Origin: Acidobacteriota bacterium
Lineage (GTDB): Bacteria > Acidobacteriota > Blastocatellia > Pyrinomonadales > Pyrinomonadaceae
NCBI GenBank assembly: GCA_020200155.1
Contig: JAIVJG010000168.1
Location: 1-52,214, forward strand
Direction of reading: 5' to 3'
Length of the DNA: 52,214 bases
The notes beneath the pieces were generated by a model, which did no database searches, was not told the DNA's origin, and saw only the letters and a list, made by a program, of their open reading frames with translations. A program made the position numbers and the translations under genes. Of this stretch, positions 40,625-49,361 are shown piece after piece. Position 1 is the stretch's first letter. Every line of letters begins with the position of its first letter.

Positions 40625-41650
40625 ATGACCGACTGGCTGCGCCCACTGCTGAAAATGTTCTACGCGCCCGCGCGTGGGATGGCGGAAGTGCGTGACCGCG
40701 CGCCGTTGTTGCCGGCGGTGCTGTTGGCTTTCATCGCGCATGGCGCGTACCTGCTCTACGTGCTCTGGCCCAACCTGCTCAGTGCTGAAGAGCTGGTGTG
40801 GAATGGTTTCGGAGGGTTCGCCTCAGTCGCCTGGAAGGTGGCGGGCGATTTACTCTTCACGGCGATTGTCTTCGTGCCGGTCGTTATCTTCGTCTCCAAC
40901 ATGATGGAGCGGCGCGCGAGCTTCGGCATCGCCCTTCAGCAGGAGTACGCGCCCGTGGCCTCCGCCGTTCTTTACGCACGCACTCTCGCCAGCCTTCTCG
41001 CGCTTCCTTTCGCCGCGCTGATGCGTGTGAGCGGGATCGAAGCGATGAACTATCATATGCTGGGCGAGATGGCGAACAAAAGCGGTACGAGCATCGAGGA
41101 ACTGCTGGCCGAGAAGCCTTTCCTACTGGCCGAGAGCTTCGCCTTCACGATCATGTTGCCGCTGCTGACGCTCTGGGTGGTCATTGCACTGATTCACGTC
41201 CAGCGCAAAGAACTGGACGAGGCCCGCGCACGCTTCGAGCGCGCCGTCGAGATTGACGCCGACGAGTTGGACGCGCATTACCAGTTGGGACGCATCGCGC
41301 GCACGCAGAATCGTCTGCCCGACGCGATTAAAAATTTCGGCGAGGTCGTCGCGCGCGACCCTTCGCATTCGCAGCACGAAATCTGGCGCGAGATCGGCGC
41401 GACCTACCTCGCCGCAGGGCAGTTTACCGACGCGCAGGACGCGCTCGAATGTTTCCTCGAACGCCGCCAGTCCGACCCGGAAGGTCTCTACCTGATGGGA
41501 CGCGCGCACGCCGGACTGGGCCGGCAGCGCGAGGCCGTCGAATGGATGAAAGCCTGCATCGAGGCCGTCAAGACCTCGCCCGCCTACAAGTACCGCGCCG
41601 AGAAACGCTGGCTCAACGAGGCGCAGCAGTTTCTGCGTTCGCAGGCTTGA
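40625..41650 (+). CDS. Yip1-like membrane protein joined to TPR domain
   Basis: A 341-residue protein. Residues 1-190 look like a Yip1-domain membrane protein (FYAPARGMAEVRDRAPLLPA, helices at about 27-45, 70-92, 112-128, 170-188). From residue 192 (QRKELDEARARFERAVEID) a TPR domain runs to the end (YQLGRIARTQNRLPDAIKNF, LGRQREAVEWMKACIEAV). The Yip1 part stops before its usual last helices, and the TPR part starts as if from a short membrane-anchored protein, so this may be a deletion fusion. It is in frame, so the product may be made. The start follows GCTTTT with no Shine-Dalgarno. Confidence 0.65.
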   Translation: MTDWLRPLLKMFYAPARGMAEVRDRAPLLPAVLLAFIAHGAYLLYVLWPNLLSAEELVWNGFGGFASVAWKVAGDLLFTAIVFVPVVIFVSNMMERRASFGIALQQEYAPVASAVLYARTLASLLALPFAALMRVSGIEAMNYHMLGEMANKSGTSIEELLAEKPFLLAESFAFTIMLPLLTLWVVIALIHVQRKELDEARARFERAVEIDADELDAHYQLGRIARTQNRLPDAIKNFGEVVARDPSHSQHEIWREIGATYLAAGQFTDAQDALECFLERRQSDPEGLYLMGRAHAGLGRQREAVEWMKACIEAVKTSPAYKYRAEKRWLNEAQQFLRSQA

Positions 41651-41660
41651 TTAAAACGAG

Positions 41661-42773
41661 ATGACAAAAAGAGAAACTAAACCCGCTCTGCTCATGCTCG
41701 AAGACGGTCGCAGCTTTCGCGGGCGCGCGTGGGGCGCGGAGGGCGAGGCGTGCGGCGAGATGGTCTTTAACACTTCGATGTCGGGCTATCAGGAAGTTCT
41801 GACCGACCCATCGTATGCGGGGCAGATCGTTTGCATGACGTACCCGCTCATCGGCAACTACGGTGTGAACAGGGCGGACGAAGAGTCAGCGCGTCCATGG
41901 GTCGAGGGTTTCGTCGTGCGCGAGGCGAGCCGCACGGCGTCGAACTGGCGCTCGGAAGAGACGCTCGACGCTTACCTCAAACGTTGGAACGTCGTCGCCA
42001 TTGACCACATAGACACACGCGCTCTCGTCCGGCACATCCGCGAGCGAGGAGCGATGCGCGCGTGTATCTCGACGATTGACACGGACGAGCGGAGCGTGCT
42101 TGAGAAGGCCGTCCGCTCCGCGCCGATGGAGAACAGGGAACTGGCGAGCGTGGTGACGACGACGCGAGCTTACGAAGTCGCGCCGGAAAGCGCGGAACGC
42201 TTTCACGTCGTCTGCTACGACTTCGGCGTCAAGAGAAATTCCCTGCGCGAACTCGCGCGCATGGGTTGTCGCGTCACCGTCGTCCCGGCTTCGACGCCGG
42301 CGGCGGACGTGCTGGCGATGCGTCCCGACGGCGTCTATCTTTCAAACGGGCCGGGCGACCCGGCTTCAATGGATGAAGTCGTGCGCGAGATTCGCAGCCT
42401 CGCCGAGAGCGGCGTGCCGACGTTCGGCATCTGCTTTGGCCATCAACTTCTGGGACGCGCGTTCGGCGGCGCGACTTACAAACTGCGCTTCGGCCATCGC
42501 GGCGGCAACCAGCCGGTGAAGGACATGCTGACCGGCAGAGTGGAAATAACTTCGCACAACCACGGCTTCGCGGTACGCGCCGAGAGTCTGCCGGAAGATG
42601 TGGAGGTGACGCACGTCAATCTCAATGACGACTGCGTCGAGGGCATGCGACACAAACGCCTGCCGATCATCTCCGTGCAGTACCACCCGGAGGCCGCGCC
42701 CGGCCCGCACGACGCCGCGCACCACTTCCAACGCTTCATCGAGTTAATGGAGCACGAGCACGCCGCGCGCTGA
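41661..42773 (+). CDS. carA: Carbamoyl-phosphate synthase small subunit
   Basis: A 370-residue glutaminase subunit that feeds ammonia to CarB for carbamoyl phosphate (arginine and pyrimidine synthesis). The N-terminal domain has [20 protein letters not shown]. The class I amidotransferase domain has the nucleophile Cys258 in [10 protein letters not shown] and His342/Glu344 in [10 protein letters not shown]. Full length and complete. It follows the Yip1/TPR gene by 10 bases. carB is not next to it; the next gene is on the other strand. Confidence 0.96.
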   Translation: MTKRETKPALLMLEDGRSFRGRAWGAEGEACGEMVFNTSMSGYQEVLTDPSYAGQIVCMTYPLIGNYGVNRADEESARPWVEGFVVREASRTASNWRSEETLDAYLKRWNVVAIDHIDTRALVRHIRERGAMRACISTIDTDERSVLEKAVRSAPMENRELASVVTTTRAYEVAPESAERFHVVCYDFGVKRNSLRELARMGCRVTVVPASTPAADVLAMRPDGVYLSNGPGDPASMDEVVREIRSLAESGVPTFGICFGHQLLGRAFGGATYKLRFGHRGGNQPVKDMLTGRVEITSHNHGFAVRAESLPEDVEVTHVNLNDDCVEGMRHKRLPIISVQYHPEAAPGPHDAAHHFQRFIELMEHEHAAR

Positions 42774-42847
42774 CGCGTGCGTCATCTCTCGCTTCGTCTC
42801 GACAAATAGATCGCGCCGGTCAAATCTTCCGAACTCAAAAGTTCTAT

Positions 42848-42870
42848 GCGGCGTGTTCCGGCAACGCCGC
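42848..42870. terminator. Possible terminator between carA and the permease
   Basis: GCGGCGT (42848-42854) pairs with ACGCCGC (42864-42870) around a nine-base loop between convergent genes. There is no good T run on either strand. Confidence 0.35.
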
Positions 42871-42902
42871 CAAAGAAAAATTCTCTCCAAACTGCCGTTA
42901 GT

Positions 42903-44180
42903 TTAAGCGTCGGTTGGCGCGGGACGCGCGGACGCGGTCGAAGGCGCGTGCGTGGGTGTGACGTTGACGGGCGGCGCTGTTTCATTCGCATCGGCGGGCG
43001 CGGCGACGGGAGGCTGCTCCACCGGCTTGAGGAGTTCGGCGACGAGGCCGGTGCCGCCCCTGTGTTCGAGCCAGTGCCGGTACGTGACGGTGATGATGGC
43101 GACAACCGGGATGGCGAGGAAGATTCCAGCCGTGCCGGCCAGTTCATGCCCGGAGAGGATCGCCAGAATCACAGCGAGCGGGTGAAGGTGTATGCCGGAG
43201 CCGATCAAACGCGGGTAGACGACGTAGTCATGCACGATGCGCAGCACCGTCAGGAAGAGCAGCACCCAGAGCACCCCGCTGCCGGAGTCGAGCAAGGTGA
43301 CGAGCGTGGCGATGATGGCGACCACGAGCGGCCCGACCAGCGGGATGAATTCCAGTAACCCTGCGACCACTCCGAGCACGAGTGCGTAGCGCACGCCGAG
43401 AAGCGCGAAGCCGATGGTGCAGATCGTGCCGATCAGCAGACAGGCCGTCAGTTGTGCGCGGATGTACGCGGCCAGCGTGCTGCTGACATCCTGAAAAAAC
43501 TCGTCGCCGCGCCAGCGGATGCGCCCGCTCGGCAGCATCTCAAGCGCCGTGCGCCGAAAACTCTCCGCGTCCTTGAGAAGAAAAAATGCCATGATCGGCA
43601 CGAGGATAAGCCAGGGGATGTAGGCGAGAAACGCGGGCACGCTCTGAATGACGCTCTTCGTCGCCTCGCCGGGTTCGTACTGGCCCGTCTTCTCGTCCTT
43701 CGTCAGGAAAGAATCTATGGTGCGCGTTACCGCGTTGTTGGCGGCAGAGCGCGCGACCGGCGGCAGGTTCAGCCGCTCGTAGAGCTTGTCCATCTCCTGT
43801 GCGCGCGTCCTGGCGTTCGTCAGGTACTGCGGCGCTTGTTTGCTGAGGTCTGATATTTGATTCCCGATGCGCGGCGACAGGAAGTAAAAAGTCAGAAAGA
43901 GCGAGCCGAAGATGACCAGATAGACGATTCCGATGGCGAGCGAGCGCGGCACGACTCGCTCCCGACCGCGCACGCGCACGGGCTGGCGTACCATCTCGAC
44001 GAGCGGCGCGACCAGATAGGCGAAAAAGATCGCCAGCACGACCAAGAGCAGGATGCTTTCAAGCGCGTAGAAGGCCCACATCACGCCGGCGACCGCCAGC
44101 ACGATGAGGATGATGCGCAGGATGGCGCGCGTCTGCGGCCATGCCGCTTCCGAGGCCGCGACGGCGGCGGTCTCCGCCAT
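42903..44180 (-). CDS. AI-2E transporter (PerM) family permease
   Basis: A 425-residue inner-membrane protein with about seven or eight helices: AFYALESILLLVVLAIFFAY near the N-terminus, YIPWLILVPIMAFFLLKDAE in the middle and LLEFIPLVGPLVVAIIATLV plus IHDYVVYPRLIGSGIHLHPL towards the end, all typical of the family. Members export small molecules or act in ion homeostasis; the substrate here is unknown. I chose the ATG at 44180 with AAGGAAGG upstream; the frame runs 48 codons further without family character. A Pro/Ala/Thr-rich tail of about 45 residues follows the last helix. Confidence 0.88.
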   Translation of the reverse strand: MAETAAVAASEAAWPQTRAILRIILIVLAVAGVMWAFYALESILLLVVLAIFFAYLVAPLVEMVRQPVRVRGRERVVPRSLAIGIVYLVIFGSLFLTFYFLSPRIGNQISDLSKQAPQYLTNARTRAQEMDKLYERLNLPPVARSAANNAVTRTIDSFLTKDEKTGQYEPGEATKSVIQSVPAFLAYIPWLILVPIMAFFLLKDAESFRRTALEMLPSGRIRWRGDEFFQDVSSTLAAYIRAQLTACLLIGTICTIGFALLGVRYALVLGVVAGLLEFIPLVGPLVVAIIATLVTLLDSGSGVLWVLLFLTVLRIVHDYVVYPRLIGSGIHLHPLAVILAILSGHELAGTAGIFLAIPVVAIITVTYRHWLEHRGGTGLVAELLKPVEQPPVAAPADANETAPPVNVTPTHAPSTASARPAPTDA

Positions 44181-44598
44181 CTCCTTCCTTTCCGCACGCT
44201 CTGAAATTTCTTCGTCCAAAGTTGTTCGCCCCCGTCTTCTAATGAAGAGAAATGAAGGAACAAGCCCGCGCTTTAGAAGCGGTGTTTGGAGTGTTCGCCG
44301 TCTCCGTGTTTCTTCGCCGCCCAATGATGCCTCAATTAGAGTGGCGAAAACAATGTCAATAGCTCACTGTTGCAGGCCCATCGAGTTTTTCCAGCGCCTT
44401 AATGGTTTGTCGAAGTACGTCGCCGGCCCTGTCGTTCCGCTTCGCGGATGGACATCCAATTTCGTGAACGCCGTCGGACTTAACGCGAGCGCTTCCGGCT
44501 TTCTGAAACAAACCCGGCTGATGTACCGTATCTTCTGTTCGCCGCATTTTGTCGTAGCTGTCCAACGACTTCTGCATTTTCATTTTAAGGAGAGGATC
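44181..44598. other. Divergent intergenic region
   Basis: 418 bases between the permease (minus) and the next plus-strand gene; it should hold promoters for both. A minus-strand frame ends near 44356 in a helix-like VLRQTIKALEKLDGPATVSY, which might be the remnant of a gene end, but no start or family is visible. Otherwise nothing clear is seen. Confidence 0.35.
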
Positions 44599-45438
44599 AT
44601 GCGTAGACTCCTGCTGGGGATTGCCGGGCTGGCTCTTTTCGCCATGCCCGCTTCGGCGCAGACCGCCGACGAGATTATCGCCAAGTACATCAAGACCGTC
44701 GGCGGCATGGAAAAAATCCAGGCCGTCAAGACGCTTCGCCGGACGGGTAAGTTTAACGGCGGGGGCGGATTCGAGGCGGCCATTCTTGAGGAGAATAAGC
44801 GCCCCAACATGGTGCGGCAGGAGTTCGCCCTTCAGGGACTGACCGGCATCAATGCCTACGACGGGCGAGCCGGTTGGAAAATCCAGCCGTGGCAGGGCAA
44901 GAAAGACCCTGAGCCGCTCGGCGAAGAGGAGATGAAATCTATCGTTGAAGACTCCGATCTGGACGGGCCGCTCGTTAACTACCGGCAGAAGGGGAACAAG
45001 GTAGAGTTCGTCGGCATGGATCAAGTCGAGGGCACAGACGCCTTCAAGCTCAAGCTGACGACGGCGAACGGCGACGTTCGTTACTACTACATGGACACGG
45101 ATTATTACGTCCCGATCAAGATAGACACCAAGCGCATGATTCGCGGCGCGGAGCGCGAGTACGAGACCGTGCTGGGCGACTACAAGGAAGTCGCCGGCTG
45201 GTATCTACCGCACTCAATCGAGGTCGGCCCGAAGGGCAGCCAGTTCAGGCAGAAGGTCACATACGAAAAGATCGAAGCCAACCTCCCCGTTGACGACAAT
45301 CGTTTCCACCTGCCCGCGACGGCAGCAGCGCAGCCGCAGCCCTCCAAAGCGCCCGACGCTTCACAGACACAGCCGAAAAAGCAGGACAGTAAGCAGCCGG
45401 ACGCGGGGAAGCCTCCGACCAAGCCCGAAGTGAAATGA
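44599..45438 (+). CDS. Secreted lipoprotein-sorting-like (LolA-fold) protein
   Basis: A 279-residue exported protein: signal 1-20 (ending ASAQ), then ADEIIAKYIKTVGGMEKIQA and a beta-rich domain with MVRQEFALQGLTGINAYDGR and FVGMDQVEGTDAFKLKLT, the pattern of outer-membrane lipoprotein-sorting-type (LolA/LolB fold) proteins frequent in Acidobacteriota. The Gln/Lys/Pro-rich tail (about 250-279) is disordered. TAAGGAGAGGATC gives a good ribosome site. Its stop overlaps an in-frame ATG of the next gene (ATGA), so the pair is probably an operon. Confidence 0.78.
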   Translation: MRRLLLGIAGLALFAMPASAQTADEIIAKYIKTVGGMEKIQAVKTLRRTGKFNGGGGFEAAILEENKRPNMVRQEFALQGLTGINAYDGRAGWKIQPWQGKKDPEPLGEEEMKSIVEDSDLDGPLVNYRQKGNKVEFVGMDQVEGTDAFKLKLTTANGDVRYYYMDTDYYVPIKIDTKRMIRGAEREYETVLGDYKEVAGWYLPHSIEVGPKGSQFRQKVTYEKIEANLPVDDNRFHLPATAAAQPQPSKAPDASQTQPKKQDSKQPDAGKPPTKPEVK

Positions 45439-45476
45439 GTTTGACTAATTCAGTAGCGAGAGAGGATTCGAGAGAG

Positions 45477-48400
45477 ATGAAGAGAATTGTCGAGGGTTGT
45501 TTCAAAGCAGCGTTCCTGAGCATTTCACTAGCGGGCATCGTCGCGGCGCAGACATCCACGCAAACGGCGCAGCAGCCTTCCGTCGTCAAGGTGGATTCCG
45601 AGACGATCTCCGGCCTCGGCGCGCGTAACATCGGCTCGGCGGCGATGAGCGGGCGTATCGCGGCGATTGCCGCCGCGCGGGAAGCAGGACGGCTGACCGT
45701 CTACGCCGGTTCGGCGAGCGGCGGTGTCTGGAAGTCCGTCAACGGCGGCACGACCTTCAAGCCTGTTTTCGACAAGCAGTCCGTCCAGTCAATCGGTGCG
45801 ATCACGATTGACCCGAAGAATCCGAAAGTGATCTGGGTGGGCACGGGCGAGCCTTGGACGCGCAACAGCGTCTCTGTCGGCGACGGTGTCTATAAGTCCG
45901 TGGATGGCGGCGACAACTGGACGAACGTCGGACTGCGTGAGACCGAACGCATCGCCAAAATTCTGGTTGACCCGAACGACACGGACACGGTTTACGTCTG
46001 CGCGCCGGGCAAGCTGTGGAGCGACTCGGACGAGCGCGGCGTTTACAAGACGACCGACGGCGGCAAGACCTGGGCGAAGATTCTGAAGGGTGCGAACGCC
46101 TCGACGGGCTGCTCCATGTTAACGATGGACAGGCAGAACCCGAAGACGCTCTACGCGGGCATGTGGGACTTCCGGCGCAAGGGCTGGACGTTCCGCTCCG
46201 GCGGCGAGAGCGCCGACTCTCCCAGCGCAAGCGGCCTCTTCAAGACGACCGACGGCGGCGCGACCTGGACGGAACTCAACGAGGGGAATGCGAAGGGTTT
46301 GCCCGCGAAGCCCTGGGGACGCGTGGCGGTCACGTCCGCGCCGTCGAAGCCGAACGTGGTCTACGCGTTCATCGAGGCAGTGCCTCCGAAGAACGCGCTT
46401 TATCGCTCCGACGACGGCGGGCAGACGTGGAATGCTCTCGACCGTAGCCAGAGCATGATCTGGCGTCCGTTCTACTTCGCCAACCTGATCGTTGATCCGA
46501 AGGACGAGAACAAAGTCTACAAGCCCGACCTCTCGCTGATCGTCAGCAACGACGGCGGCAAGAGTTTCAGCAACATCTCCGGCGGCGCGCACGGCGACTT
46601 TCACGACGTGTGGATCAACCCCGACAACACGGATCACCTGATCGCGGGCGACGACGGCGGCCTCTGGTACTCCTACGACGGCGGCAATCGTTGGTGGAAG
46701 GCGCAGAATCTTCCCGTCTCGCAGTTCTACCACGTGAGCGTGGACATGGACAGGCCCTATCACGTCTACGGCGGTTTGCAGGACAACAGTTCATGGGTCG
46801 GCGACTCGCAGTTCCCCGGCGGCATCACCAACAGCCGTTGGGAGAACATGTACGGCGGCGACGGTTTCTGGATGTTCGCAGACCCGTCCGACCCCGAATA
46901 CATTTACGCCGAAAGTCAGGGCGGCGAAATCGGTCGCATCAATCGCAAGACGCACGAGTCGCGCAACATCAAGCCGCTCCCGCAGTACAAGGAGGGGAAG
47001 CTTCGTTACAACTGGAACACTCCGATTCATCTCAGCCCGACGCAGAAGGGCACGATCTACATCGGCGCGCAGTTTCTCTTCCGCTCGCGCGACCGTGGGC
47101 AGACGTGGGAGCGCATCTCGCCCGACCTGACGACGAACGACCCTGAGAAACAGAAGCAGGAACAATCCGGCGGCGTCTCCGTGGACAACTCCTCCGCCGA
47201 AATGCACACCACGATTTATTCCATCGCCGAGTCGCCGAAGAACTCCAATCTCGTCTGGGTCGGAACCGACGACGGCAACGTGCAGGTCACACGCGACGGC
47301 GGCAAGACGTGGAAGAACGTCGTCGGCAATATTCAGGGACTCCCGAAAAACGCGTGGGTCTCGTCCATCGAGGCCGGCCACTTCGACGAAGGCACGGCCT
47401 ACGCCACCTTCGACCTGCACACCTTCGGCGACATGCGACCTTATGTTTACAAGACCTCCGACTTCGGACAGACGTGGACGCCTGTGGTCGCGTCGCTGAG
47501 TCCCGTCCGTGGCTACGCGCACGTCGTGAAAGAAGACCTCGTCAACCGGGAGCTTCTTTTCGTCGGCACAGAGTTCGGCCTCTGGGTCTCGCTCGACGGC
47601 GGGCGGCAGTGGGCGCAGTACAAGGGCGGCGACATGCCTGCGGTCGCGGTGCGCGACCTCGCCATACATCCGCGCGACCGAGACCTCGTCATCGCCACGC
47701 ACGGGCGCGGCATCTGGGTCGTTGACGACATCACACCCCTGCGCGCCCTGACGCCTGAGATGCTCGCCAAAGAAGCCGTCTTCATCGAAGCCAGGCCACC
47801 CGTGCGCAGCATCTCCGGCGGCGGCGGATGGGTCAACGGCGACGCGGAGTTCGTCGGCGACAATCCGACGGACGAGGCGGTCATCACTTACTACCAGCGG
47901 AAGCGCCACATCTTCGGCGACCTCAAGATTGAAGTCTTCGACCCCGAAGGCAAATCTTTGGGAGTCATTCCGAGCAACAAGCGCAGGGGACTGAATCGCG
48001 CGACATGGTCTATGCGTCTGCCCGCGCCGAAAGTTCCGACGGCGGCGAGCGCAGCCTTCGGCGCGTCGGTCGGCCCGCGCGTCCTGCCGGGCACGTACAC
48101 CGTGAAGATGTCCAAGGACAAGCAGGTCTACACCACGCAGCTACAGGTGATGCCCGACCCGCGCTCAATCCACACGGCGGAGGATCGCAGGGCGCAATTC
48201 GATCTCTCGATGAAACTCTACCGGCTGCTGGGCGAGATGACGTTCGCCGTGGAACGAATCAACGGCGTCCGGCTGGCGCTCGACGAACGCGCCGCGCGGC
48301 TTCCGGCTGGCGACCCGCTCCGCCAACGGCTGGAGTCCGCGTCGGCGCAGGTGGGCGAACTCCGCAGGAAGATCGTCGCCACGAAAGAGGGCGGCATGAT

Positions 48401-48656
48401 TACAGGCGAGGAGCGTTTGCGCGAGAACCTGAGCGACCTTTACGGCAATGTCGTCTTCTACGACGGGCGGCCATCGCAGACGCAGGCCGAGCGCACGGAC
48501 GCGCTCGGACGCGAGTTGGCCGACGTGGTCAGCGCCTTCGACGATTGGTCGGCGAAATATTTGGCCGCGCTGAACTCCGCTCTCGCCGGGAAACAGCTTG
48601 AGCCTGTCAGGCCGCTCGCACTTGAGGAATGGAAGAAAAAGGCCGGCCAGGAATAG
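45477..48656 (+). CDS. Sortilin/VPS10-type BNR-repeat exported protein
   Basis: A 1059-residue exported protein: a signal peptide (ending GIVAAQ), then two beta-propeller regions with repeated Asp-box (SxDGGxTW) motifs, such as SVNGGTTF, SVDGGDNWTN, TTDGGKTW, SDDGGQTW, SRDRGQTW and TRDGGKTW. The last quarter (about 790-1059) is a beta domain (DLKIEVFDPEGKSLGVIPSN) and a helical tail. Such proteins are annotated as glycosyl hydrolases or sortilin-like, but no sialidase active site is evident here. The start at 45477 has GAGAGAG and a better signal peptide; an ATG at 45435 overlaps the upstream stop. Probably surface-located carbohydrate or protein binding. Confidence 0.85.
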   Translation: MKRIVEGCFKAAFLSISLAGIVAAQTSTQTAQQPSVVKVDSETISGLGARNIGSAAMSGRIAAIAAAREAGRLTVYAGSASGGVWKSVNGGTTFKPVFDKQSVQSIGAITIDPKNPKVIWVGTGEPWTRNSVSVGDGVYKSVDGGDNWTNVGLRETERIAKILVDPNDTDTVYVCAPGKLWSDSDERGVYKTTDGGKTWAKILKGANASTGCSMLTMDRQNPKTLYAGMWDFRRKGWTFRSGGESADSPSASGLFKTTDGGATWTELNEGNAKGLPAKPWGRVAVTSAPSKPNVVYAFIEAVPPKNALYRSDDGGQTWNALDRSQSMIWRPFYFANLIVDPKDENKVYKPDLSLIVSNDGGKSFSNISGGAHGDFHDVWINPDNTDHLIAGDDGGLWYSYDGGNRWWKAQNLPVSQFYHVSVDMDRPYHVYGGLQDNSSWVGDSQFPGGITNSRWENMYGGDGFWMFADPSDPEYIYAESQGGEIGRINRKTHESRNIKPLPQYKEGKLRYNWNTPIHLSPTQKGTIYIGAQFLFRSRDRGQTWERISPDLTTNDPEKQKQEQSGGVSVDNSSAEMHTTIYSIAESPKNSNLVWVGTDDGNVQVTRDGGKTWKNVVGNIQGLPKNAWVSSIEAGHFDEGTAYATFDLHTFGDMRPYVYKTSDFGQTWTPVVASLSPVRGYAHVVKEDLVNRELLFVGTEFGLWVSLDGGRQWAQYKGGDMPAVAVRDLAIHPRDRDLVIATHGRGIWVVDDITPLRALTPEMLAKEAVFIEARPPVRSISGGGGWVNGDAEFVGDNPTDEAVITYYQRKRHIFGDLKIEVFDPEGKSLGVIPSNKRRGLNRATWSMRLPAPKVPTAASAAFGASVGPRVLPGTYTVKMSKDKQVYTTQLQVMPDPRSIHTAEDRRAQFDLSMKLYRLLGEMTFAVERINGVRLALDERAARLPAGDPLRQRLESASAQVGELRRKIVATKEGGMITGEERLRENLSDLYGNVVFYDGRPSQTQAERTDALGRELADVVSAFDDWSAKYLAALNSALAGKQLEPVRPLALEEWKKKAGQE

Positions 48657-48739
48657 TAGCTAACTCAAGTTGCCGGTTATCAAATTCCTGCGGCTGTGCC
48701 GCTAACCAGCAACGTGGGTTAGGCAGTAAAGAATAAGTG

Positions 48740-48787
48740 AAGCGGTAGAATTAAACCCGAACCCCGGTTTGATTCTACCGCTTTTGA
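48740..48787 (+). terminator. Intrinsic terminator with 18-bp stem
   Basis: Arms 48740-48757 and 48766-48783 pair over 18 bp with one G-T wobble (AAGCGGTAGAATTAAACC), an eight-base loop and TTTTG after it. Confidence 0.85.
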
Positions 48788-48851
48788 AATTTTGTAGACC
48801 TGAATTTTTCAGGAACCGTAGCAGCCGCCAACGCCGCGCCTTTGCCGCCCG

Positions 48852-49235
48852 TTAGAAATCTTCATAAGGCTCTTCGCCCTTCCCGACTTGCAGGTGCGGC
48901 GCGCTTGGTTCCCAGACGAGGCCGCGCCACTCGTCCGTCGCGTCAATCAGCAGCAACGCGGCGAGCGGCTGCACGGGATTGTGCTCCAATCGCAGCACCT
49001 CTGTAATCGTTTCCAGCGTGAGTCCCTGCGCGTCGAGGACGATCAACTGCACGCGGCTGCCGACATCCGGCAACTGGCTGAGATGCACGAGCGCCCCGGC
49101 AGGCCCGACGTTTTCCGTCTCGCCCTCCGAGACGATGTGCTCGCCCGACGCCTCGTCGTCCCACTCGGCGCGCACTGGAATGTGAATCGGGTAGCGCGGC
49201 CCTGTACGCTGTTCGACCGGGAAGCTGCTGGACAT
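48852..49235 (-). CDS. PilZ-like domain protein
   Basis: A 127-residue protein with a PilZ-type beta barrel: EQRTGPRYPIHIPVRAEW at the start (the RxxxR part is reduced to RTGPRY), then ENVGPAGALVHLSQLPDVGS (the D/NxSxxG loop reduced to NVGPAG) and RVQLIVLDAQ. PilZ domains bind c-di-GMP through these two motifs. Here the RxxxR and NxSxxG are only partly kept, so binding is uncertain. The ATG at 49235 is preceded by GAGGAGG at the right distance. It fits the two diguanylate cyclases and pilus genes in the window. Confidence 0.72.
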   Translation of the reverse strand: MSSSFPVEQRTGPRYPIHIPVRAEWDDEASGEHIVSEGETENVGPAGALVHLSQLPDVGSRVQLIVLDAQGLTLETITEVLRLEHNPVQPLAALLLIDATDEWRGLVWEPSAPHLQVGKGEEPYEDF

Positions 49236-49361
49236 GTCGGGAATCCTCCTCAACTATTTGTGAATACACTAACAGTAAACGACGAAAGCGGGCAAAGTCG
49301 AGAAAGTCCGCCGCCCCGCCCTATCCGGCAGGGGCGACGGACTTTCTCGCGGCCTCGCCTG

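Noticed and set aside
44356-45024. 222-codon minus-strand frame opposite the lipoprotein-sorting-like gene
   Set aside because: Mostly an antisense shadow. Only its last 20 residues look helix-like, and no start or family could be assigned.
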